Source: Methanolobus sp. UBA32
GTDB lineage: Archaea > Halobacteriota > Methanosarcinia > Methanosarcinales > Methanosarcinaceae
Assembly (NCBI GenBank): GCA_002507205.1
Contig: DAZF01000082.1
Coordinates: 2,716-31,984 of the forward strand
Reading direction: 5' to 3'
Length of the DNA stretch: 29,269 nucleotides
The translations under genes were made by a program, and so were the position numbers. How positions within the stretch are numbered: the stretch's first letter is position 1; each line of letters begins with the position of its first letter. The notes beneath the pieces were generated by a model. The model ran no database searches and was not told the DNA's origin. It was given only the letters and a program-made list of their open reading frames with translations. Of the stretch, positions 23,501 to 29,269 are shown piece after piece.

Positions 23501-24037
23501 TGCCCTGTCCCTTTTACTGTCAAACTCAGCAACACCTGCGATCTCATCGATGATCTTACGTCTCTCGGTAGGAGTCATATTGATGATGCGCGTAACATCA
23601 CCCTGCATCACAACATTATAACCTTCGGGAGTAACGCGGGCTTTTGCAAGATAAGTATGAACATCTGTAAGGCTTGATGCCTTCCCGTTGAAGTAGAAAT
23701 AACTGTAATATCCTGAATCCGTTTCACGTATCTTTCTTGTGATGGTGATCTCATCTGCATCATATGGCATTTCACGATCAGTATTGTCGAAGCGAATTGT
23801 CACCTGCGCAAAATCAGGCTTCTTCGAGCCTTCACCATTATATATAAGATCAGTGAGCTTTTCAGCCCTCATGGTCCTTGAACTTGACAGTCCCAGCACA
23901 AAAAGGATACCATCTATGATATTAGATTTACCACTGCCGTTTGGACCGGAAATCGTGGTGAAACCATCAAAAAAAGGTATTTTTACCTTTTTCCCGAAGG
24001 ATTTGAAGTTTACAAACTCAAGTTCCTTTATATGCAC
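20513..24037 (-). CDS. smc: Chromosome segregation protein SMC
   Basis: ATP-driven DNA-loop and cohesion motor. The 1174 residues have the canonical order: Walker A GPNGSGKS (31-38), long coiled coil, hinge at about 520-680 (GLPGIYGTIAELGSVDQKYSNAL and GRATFLPLNKM), second coiled coil, then signature MSGGEKS near residue 1083 and Walker B YAFDEIDMFLDG. The start is GTG 24037, with SD AGAGGA five bases upstream. It begins 28 bases after a coiled-coil protein gene and its stop overlaps scpA. The spacer before smc includes TTTTTATAAAAA, which might be a weak internal promoter or terminator. Confidence 0.98.
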   Translation of the reverse strand: MHIKELEFVNFKSFGKKVKIPFFDGFTTISGPNGSGKSNIIDGILFVLGLSSSRTMRAEKLTDLIYNGEGSKKPDFAQVTIRFDNTDREMPYDADEITITRKIRETDSGYYSYFYFNGKASSLTDVHTYLAKARVTPEGYNVVMQGDVTRIINMTPTERRKIIDEIAGVAEFDSKRDRALSELEIVRERVERVDIIIEEVGQQLEKLRTERDQALKYQSLKEEKMKFEGFVLLAKLKDAKVELASVGDDIQAKGDVLGKLELDLEAKRLSVEKLEQDLEEMTLSIQRMGEDEQIQIKKDIEGIRGEVSRCVDTIELSEKEMEDVESRRRKTFVEIDEIKGKLEGLDSNISEESMRKESILSEMSERKTERMLLQSKIADVDAKFAQTRDELSTLKSKLETLKNEKNELMRQEDRLLDSLRRKSAEVRDIESEIADAKSKSESSGSDTLSVQYDIEKLNEKIDVLTKDIDDLELNRSQLKVIVKEIEDELRKYENDYARIEVRVRAAEDHSKYSKAVDMVMNEKKHHGLPGIYGTIAELGSVDQKYSNALGIAAGGRMQAVVVENDEDAARAISFLKQRGGGRATFLPLNKMESRRPYKDLSDRDGVVGYAIDLIDFDKKFEAAFWYVFRDTLIVDTLTNARRLMGGLRMVTLEGEVIEKSGAMVGGSQQQNTGLSFAASEKDKLVKIAEKITEYDSRRSNAIKKLDQVEGHISQVNREIHEHDKEISKKQMQFEEISGRSERLTQLIEAKAQELAEIEESRKVLRDEMDQTVVQKQEKEELVQSLEKDIEVLEKKLEGSEVPELNRQAEQLDEEIRRLDGRVRDIDSTLNALNLDRNYASSKIEENRELIKSMDEKKATHKQRVADLRTRITELEASLLEKQQRETELAEKLKELQQERAQLHEEHVSVKKEFEKIRLRFDEGNRQMMALKATKDALEEQVVELAEEIQRRGIEESEEVPNYETVRTRIGSIEKAMERLEPVNMRAIDEYDEVEVRLDELVTRRDTLSSEREQILERITQYEQLKKDTFMETYEGINAPFKEIFHELSDGIGELVLDNYEDPFAGGMTLKAQPKEKTLQRLEAMSGGEKSLTALSFVFAIQQYRPAPFYAFDEIDMFLDGSNAGKVAQRVKTAVANAQFIVVSLRKPMIEAAERTIGVAMQENNITSITGVKLR

Positions 24038-24065
24038 GCGATTCCTCTGTTTTTATAAAAAATGA

Positions 24066-24893
24066 TTATTTTCTTCGTGTGACGATCACGACAGCGTCTT
24101 CATCTTCGCGTGCCTCAATGGTCTCATATTTTGAGGCTTCTTCTTCAGCTTCTTCTTTTTCGCACGAGGAATTACTTTCTTCTGCCACGATGTATCTACA
24201 GGAATCCATATCCTGGCGCGAGGTCCTGTCGATCCGGAGTTTGCGCTCATCATCTGTTTCTGCGATGATATATTCAGACCTGCGTTCAGGTTCAGGTATT
24301 TCAGGGCGCTTTACAGAAGGAACTTCCCTCACATTGAAACGCATATTAGGAGATGAGGATGGCTGAACATTTCCCGAAGAAGGTTCTGATTCATCAGACC
24401 TTATAGAAACCTTTGAATTGAATGGTTTTGCTGATGGTGATGTTTCAGCTGGAACAGAACTGAAAGAAGGAGACGAAGATGCAGGAATTGTTGATAATGA
24501 GGATTCCGGTTGTAAAGGAGTTACCGAAGGTGCTACCGGTTTAGGCTCTGGCCTGTATACTTTTGGAGCCACTGGCTCCTTAACAGCTTCGACCGGAGAT
24601 TTCTGCTCCACTTTCTTTTCACGGGAAACGGGTAACTCTTTCAGGGAGCGGATCATTGACTTTTGATCAAGGAGCTCATCCATGACACCATTAAGATTGC
24701 TGCTAAGGGTCTGAACCTTGCGTTCGAGTTGTGCAATCCGATTATTGAAATCAAGATCGTTCTTAAGGTCACTTCTTATCTCCCGCAGTATAGATTCACG
24801 GAGATTGTTCTTGATATCATCTAGTTCTGTTTCTTTTTCCTTGAGTTGCCGCTCAAGGCGTTCAATCACAAAGTCCCTGTTTTCAGTATTCAT
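24066..24893 (-). CDS. Uncharacterised coiled-coil protein encoded next to smc
   Basis: I do not recognise a family. From ATG 24893 the protein has 275 residues. Residues about 5-85 form a strongly charged coiled coil (ENRDFVIERLERQLKEKE through IAQLERKVQTLSSNL). The middle (about 100-190) is rich in Pro, Ser, Glu and Val and likely disordered. The last third is charged, with an acidic block and a basic RRK end. The frame extends to GTG 24947, but the TATA box at 24947-24960 places the transcription start near 24930, and GAGG lies six bases before ATG 24893, so the shorter form is preferred. It sits between rad50 and smc on the same strand, suggesting a partner or regulator of SMC; that is inference from position and coiled-coil content only. 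Confidence 0.75.
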   Translation of the reverse strand: MNTENRDFVIERLERQLKEKETELDDIKNNLRESILREIRSDLKNDLDFNNRIAQLERKVQTLSSNLNGVMDELLDQKSMIRSLKELPVSREKKVEQKSPVEAVKEPVAPKVYRPEPKPVAPSVTPLQPESSLSTIPASSSPSFSSVPAETSPSAKPFNSKVSIRSDESEPSSGNVQPSSSPNMRFNVREVPSVKRPEIPEPERRSEYIIAETDDERKLRIDRTSRQDMDSCRYIVAEESNSSCEKEEAEEEASKYETIEAREDEDAVVIVTRRK

Positions 24894-24946
24894 GAAAAGC
24901 CTCGCAAATCCATTCAGTCCCTCATCGCCGTTATACGACAATACCA

Positions 24947-24960
24947 CTTTAATATATGAG
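24947..24960 (-). promoter_or_regulatory. Promoter of coiled-coil-smc-scpA-scpB unit
   Basis: CTCATATATTAAAG on the minus strand contains a good TATA box, and a second TATA-like GGTATATTATAC lies just upstream (24979-24968). This is the last strong promoter before smc, so the downstream four genes may form one transcript. Confidence 0.55.
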
Positions 24961-25030
24961 TAAAAGTATAATATACCTTATGGTCGCTAGATGTATTTTT
25001 TTCAAGCATTAAATAATTATTTGCTTTAAC

Positions 25031-27691
25031 TCATCTTGCGTATATTGTCGAATTATTGGTAACCGGGTCTTTCTCTACTGCAAATACATGGTCAGCAGAG
25101 TCAATAAGCGATTCATCGTGGGAAACTATGAGAATTTGGGCAACCCCTATGTCCCGCATCATATCTATGAGCTTTATCAACTGGTGTACATGCCCCCTGT
25201 CAAGGAACACAGTCGGTTCATCCATTATAAGAGGTGGAAGCCCTGCACCATCATGAGATGAGGTACCAAGTGAAAGCAGACGGTATATGGCACAGCGAAG
25301 TACAAGATTGAATAAAGCACGCTCTCCGCCACTGAGAAGTTTGGGTTCAAGGGCAGTGCCATCCTTTTCAAAAACAGTAAGGTTATAATCGGCATCCAGC
25401 ATCACATGAGAGTAGGCATTATTGGAATACATAAAAGAAAATATCTCGTTGATAAGCCGGTCAAGTGTCTGTATGTTACTGGAACGTAGTTGTGCACGTA
25501 TACGCATATACATGCTCTCAAGGTCCTCAGCATCAGAGTAAACAGCATTTAGATACTCGCCCCGATTCTTCAGTATATTGAGATTCTTTTTTAGGTCTGA
25601 AAGCCGGACCCGGTCATTTTCAGCCATTCCAGCCTTCTTCATGACATCATCTTTTTCAAGTTTCAGCCGGTCAATTTCCAAATTGATCTTCCCAAACGCA
25701 AACCCATAGTCCCTGCTAAGGGATTCAAGTTCTGTTTTATTGAACTTGCCTATTTTGTCCTCAATTTCCTTCAGGGATTCTTTCTTCTCACCAATCTGTC
25801 CGTCAAAGAGTGAAACCATTTCCTGAATGCTTTTTATTTTGTCATCCATCTGCCTTATCTCTGAATTGATCTTTTCAAACTCACCCATTGTCTTCTGCAT
25901 TTCCCGGGCAAGACCAAGACATCCAAGGAACTTTGAATGCTCTTTCCGGACGGATTCTTCTTCCTGAAGCATCAGAAGGATCTTTGATTTTGTCTCATCA
26001 AGGGATTTTTCCAGAGACTCTTTACCGGACAAAAGTTCCTTGATCTTCAGTTCATCTTCCTTTAAGCGCAGGCCATACTCTTCGATCCGCTTGTTATCCC
26101 GTTCAATAGCCTCTTTTGCAGAGTCGACACCCCTTACAACAGTATCAATCTCTGATTTACAACCGCGGGCTAACCTGACCTTGTTCACCCTGGCTTCAGC
26201 TTCAGCCTGTTTGATCTTGAGTTCGGATAATTCAGTTTCCAATTCCCCCACTGTTTCATTATCGGACACTGTTGATTCTTCAACACAGGAACCTTTCATA
26301 TCCTGACCGCAAGTAGGACATTTGCCGGCTTCCAGAAGCTGCTTTGACCTTTCCAGACGGGTTTTAAGTTCGGAGATCTTCACCTTCAGCTCAGCTTCCC
26401 TGCCATGGAACCTCTTCTGCTGGTCATTGACAAGATCAAAAACTTCATCGATGTTTTCAAGTTTTTCAAGACTGAAACCCAGAGACTCTATCTTAGATAC
26501 GACATCCTTACGTTCACCTTCAAGTTCTTCAATGCGGACCTTATGATTTCCAATCTCAGAATGAACACCTTTTATATTGGATTCGACAGCCTTCACCGTA
26601 TCTTCAATGGATTTCGCCTGCTTTTCCAGATCTTTCACAGACTGCCCCATGGTAAGAAGGTCCTTTTCATAAACTGCCTTTTTGCTTTTCAAATCGCTCA
26701 GCGAGTCCCTCAAAGAACGCTCTTCCCCATCCAGCTTCGCAACCAGGGACTCGACATCTTTTGAATCGGCATTCAACTGAAACTCTATTTCGGATACTCT
26801 GGTCTGCTTTGAAGCAAGGAGTTCTTTATGGGCATGTATGTCCTTTGAAAGTGAGTCTATAGAAACATATGATTGTGATTTTCGATCTGTCAGGTCCTTT
26901 ATCTGTTGCTGCACAGATTGTTTCCTGCCGGAAAGTTCGTTCAGCTCAGATATCTTTTTTGTAACCTCATCTATCAGGGAACGTGTCCTGTCCCTCTTTT
27001 CATTCAGAGAAGATACTTCATAATCAATTTCCCCGGACCTTGTCCTGAGAGCTGCCAGTCTTCCACCCGGATCAGTATCTTCGATAAGCTTGATCTCACT
27101 GGCAACTTCCTTGCTACGTCTTTCGTTATCCCTCTGATGGCGCCCCACTCCTACCCTGGCACTTGAAGCTCTTTCCCGGTACTCTTCCAGTTTGCCGAGC
27201 TGGAGGAGACCATCTATCATTTTCTGGCGGTCCTTTGGCCTGGAATTAATCAGGACATCGATTTCACCCTGACGTATGTAAACACAGTTCCTGTAAGCCT
27301 CTTCGTCCATATTCAGGAGAGATGTAACTGCTTCATAGGTCCGTGTTGCCTGATCGAATATTATTTCCCCGTCCTTCGTGAAGACAGATTTAGTATTGGA
27401 AGCACGCCCCTTCTCCGGATCGTTACGGAAAGATTGTTCCACAGAATAATTATGGCCACTCTGCTCGAATTCAAGTGAGACAGATGCCTTTGAAGCACCT
27501 TTGGTGACTATATCGGAAAGTACAAAATCCCTGTCCAGTGTCTTGCTTCCGAAAAGTCCCATAAAACATGCTTCAAGAAGACTGGACTTGCCACTGCCGT
27601 TTACACCTGAAACAACCGTGACACCACTCTTAAATGACAGATCAAGCTGCTCGTAGCTTCTGATATTATCAACTTTCAGCCGTTTTAACAT
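25031..27691 (-). CDS. rad50: DNA double-strand break repair ATPase Rad50
   Basis: SMC-like ATPase that works with Mre11 to tether and process DNA ends. Walker A is GVNGSGKS (29-36), the zinc hook is CPTCGQ (C458, C461) at the apex of the coiled coils, the signature is [14 protein letters not shown] and Walker B is [13 protein letters not shown], followed by the switch histidine in VSHDESL. Length 886 residues from ATG 27691. The start could also be GTG 27694; GGTGAT lies five bases before that GTG and eight before the ATG. ATG gives [14 protein letters not shown], typical for the family. The start overlaps the mre11 stop by one base (TGATG). Confidence 0.97.
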   Translation of the reverse strand: MLKRLKVDNIRSYEQLDLSFKSGVTVVSGVNGSGKSSLLEACFMGLFGSKTLDRDFVLSDIVTKGASKASVSLEFEQSGHNYSVEQSFRNDPEKGRASNTKSVFTKDGEIIFDQATRTYEAVTSLLNMDEEAYRNCVYIRQGEIDVLINSRPKDRQKMIDGLLQLGKLEEYRERASSARVGVGRHQRDNERRSKEVASEIKLIEDTDPGGRLAALRTRSGEIDYEVSSLNEKRDRTRSLIDEVTKKISELNELSGRKQSVQQQIKDLTDRKSQSYVSIDSLSKDIHAHKELLASKQTRVSEIEFQLNADSKDVESLVAKLDGEERSLRDSLSDLKSKKAVYEKDLLTMGQSVKDLEKQAKSIEDTVKAVESNIKGVHSEIGNHKVRIEELEGERKDVVSKIESLGFSLEKLENIDEVFDLVNDQQKRFHGREAELKVKISELKTRLERSKQLLEAGKCPTCGQDMKGSCVEESTVSDNETVGELETELSELKIKQAEAEARVNKVRLARGCKSEIDTVVRGVDSAKEAIERDNKRIEEYGLRLKEDELKIKELLSGKESLEKSLDETKSKILLMLQEEESVRKEHSKFLGCLGLAREMQKTMGEFEKINSEIRQMDDKIKSIQEMVSLFDGQIGEKKESLKEIEDKIGKFNKTELESLSRDYGFAFGKINLEIDRLKLEKDDVMKKAGMAENDRVRLSDLKKNLNILKNRGEYLNAVYSDAEDLESMYMRIRAQLRSSNIQTLDRLINEIFSFMYSNNAYSHVMLDADYNLTVFEKDGTALEPKLLSGGERALFNLVLRCAIYRLLSLGTSSHDGAGLPPLIMDEPTVFLDRGHVHQLIKLIDMMRDIGVAQILIVSHDESLIDSADHVFAVEKDPVTNNSTIYAR

Positions 27692-29205
27692 CACAGATAA
27701 TCACCCAGATTGTACTGGCGGGGTTTTACAGAGTCCTGTCCTTTTTTATCCTTGTGATCGGACTCTTTTTCGTCCTTTTTGATTTCAGAAGAAATTTCAG
27801 CGTTGACTTCCGCATCTTCTGCCACGGATATATCAGCAACATCTTTGACCTCATCAGGTGTTTCAGCACTTGCTTTGCTAGTAATATTTTCAGCAACGAC
27901 ATCGGACATTTCAGAAACAATAGCATGTGGCACTTCGTTTGCTACATTCTCGCTTAATATTTCCTCTTTTGATCCATCCATGTCTGCCACAATATCTACT
28001 TTATCTAACGGGACTGCCTCCACTTCTTCTACATCTGCGGAGGGAACATAGGGAATATTACCAGGAACAGATTCCGTAAAGTCAATCTTTTCAAGCAACA
28101 GCCCTAATTTGGTTTCAGCCTCATCATCCACTTTTGTCTTCACAATAAGGGGATCCCTGATTATATCATCAAGAAGCAGGCCACCAGCCGTAAGATCCAT
28201 TTTTTTGATCTCTTCTTTGACAACATCATCCGGGTCTGAGAAAGAGACTTTCAAAGAAGCATCATCCAGTGTATCGACCCCAGTACGAAGGTCTTTTATT
28301 CCCGGTACCAGTGCGCCTCTTGACAGAAGGAAGTTCTCAATTTCACTGAAATCCAGCTTTGCTTTGACATCGCCCGAAATCTCCACAAAGACAACTTTCT
28401 CCGCAATATCATATTCCATTATTGTGGAAAATATATCTTCATGGGCATTCGGACCTTCTGTGATTGTGACGGGTATGAATACAAATTCACGTGTTGGAAT
28501 TACACGTTTGCTTATCTCGATCCCACTTTCTCCGATAGTGAAGATGTTGTACGACCGTGGTTCACGTTCGGAAGTACTGTTCCTTTCGGTACTGCCGCAG
28601 TAGGTTACCCATGCCCCACCAACCGTTGTGACCTCATTCTTGTGGTTGTCCCCGAGAAGGACCGCATGGACATCAAAGGGAATTGATTCAATTACATCTT
28701 TAATATCCCAGTCACCGAAGGAGAAGGGCTTTACCAGCTGGTGCATTACAAGAAGATTGTACCTTGCATCAGTTGCTTTGCCTTCGAATATAGAATAATC
28801 GAATAAAGGTATCTTTGTCCTAGGCACACTGTCAATACCATATAATGCAACCTCACCAAGCCTGTAAGGCTCAGTACCAAGATGCGTTACAAGACCAAGG
28901 CTGCTGTAAAGATCAAGCCACTGCGTACTCTGTTTGCTCTCATGATTTCCAACAATTGCAAGAAGCGGGATTCCTGCACTTTTCAGCCTCGAGAACAGAC
29001 CCATGGCATCAAGAATATCATCAAGTGTGGGATTCCTGGAATCAAACAGGTCACCTGCATGCACCATGGCATCCGCGCCCATACTAATAGCATCATCTAC
29101 AACAGTGGAAAAAGCATTGAGGAAATCCTGCCGGCGCACATCACTGTGATACTGCCGGTATCCAAGATGTGTATCCCCTGTGTGGACTATCCTTATCTCA
29201 TCCAT
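27691..29205 (-). CDS. mre11: DNA double-strand break repair nuclease Mre11
   Basis: Manganese-dependent nuclease. Phosphodiesterase motifs are GDTHLG (D11, H13), AGDLFD (D52), GNHE (N87, H88) and GDNHKN. The catalytic and capping domains occupy roughly residues 1-330, followed by a Rad50-binding region. Residues about 385-490 are a low-complexity acidic linker rich in Glu, Asp, Val and Ala. The protein ends RQYNLGDYL, whose last eight residues fit a PCNA-interacting PIP box, see findings. Length 504 residues. The start [13 protein letters not shown] is typical. No strong SD precedes it; the AT-rich TTAAAAACTG block about 25-30 bases upstream could give a near-leaderless transcript. It is the first gene of the mre11-rad50 unit. 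Confidence 0.97.
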   Translation of the reverse strand: MDEIRIVHTGDTHLGYRQYHSDVRRQDFLNAFSTVVDDAISMGADAMVHAGDLFDSRNPTLDDILDAMGLFSRLKSAGIPLLAIVGNHESKQSTQWLDLYSSLGLVTHLGTEPYRLGEVALYGIDSVPRTKIPLFDYSIFEGKATDARYNLLVMHQLVKPFSFGDWDIKDVIESIPFDVHAVLLGDNHKNEVTTVGGAWVTYCGSTERNSTSEREPRSYNIFTIGESGIEISKRVIPTREFVFIPVTITEGPNAHEDIFSTIMEYDIAEKVVFVEISGDVKAKLDFSEIENFLLSRGALVPGIKDLRTGVDTLDDASLKVSFSDPDDVVKEEIKKMDLTAGGLLLDDIIRDPLIVKTKVDDEAETKLGLLLEKIDFTESVPGNIPYVPSADVEEVEAVPLDKVDIVADMDGSKEEILSENVANEVPHAIVSEMSDVVAENITSKASAETPDEVKDVADISVAEDAEVNAEISSEIKKDEKESDHKDKKGQDSVKPRQYNLGDYL

Positions 29206-29269
29206 CAGGGACTATGATATGTATTTGCAGTTTTTAATTGTTTGGGCTCAGGACTTCAACACGATATAA

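Overview
The window reads as a chromosomal segment of a methanogenic archaeon, most likely in or near the Methanosarcinaceae (Methanolobus or Methanococcoides type). This is inferred from protein content: archaeal FtsZ, SecE, Spt5, stalk proteins with the acidic [10 protein letters not shown] tail, TBP, short-form ThiC, a complete SMC-ScpA-ScpB set and Mre11-Rad50. No methanogenesis gene, rRNA, tRNA, CRISPR array, insertion sequence or phage gene is visible. Spacing is compact, many genes overlap by 1-4 bases, and starts are usually preceded by GGTGAT-like Shine-Dalgarno (SD) sites and TTTATA-like TATA boxes.

Layout. (1) 1-4.7 kb, plus strand: ftsZ, then secE-spt5-L11, then L1-L10-L12. The L1 transcript starts with a structured leader containing a hairpin and a three-way junction that ends on the L1 SD. 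(2) 4.7-7.0 kb, minus strand: an ABC1/UbiB-like kinase followed by a class I methyltransferase. (3) 7.2-9.9 kb: an ECF cobalt/nickel importer split into two convergent units, cbiO-cbiQ (plus) and cbiM-PDGLE (minus). (4) 10.1-11.8 kb, plus strand: a radical SAM protein and a membrane-anchored cohesin-domain protein. (5) 11.8-15.1 kb, minus strand: a 26-codon small ORF, an ErcA-like iron-type alcohol dehydrogenase and a PAS histidine kinase, all overlapping, then a SAM hydrolase with its own apparently leaderless promoter. (6) 15.3-18.4 kb, minus strand: thiC with operator-like repeats, a GT2 glycosyltransferase, and tbp with TATA-like repeats in its own leader. (7) 18.5-29.2 kb, minus strand: mre11-rad50, a coiled-coil protein of unknown function, smc, scpA, scpB. 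This is a run of chromosome-maintenance genes.

Points that deserve most attention are the small ORF coupled to the ErcA-like/kinase pair, the RNA leader of the L1 operon, a PIP-box-like motif at the very C-terminus of Mre11, the unknown coiled-coil protein beside smc, the ScpB C-terminal extension, and the ABC1 kinase plus methyltransferase pair. All functional statements come from reading motifs and gene order; no database search was run.
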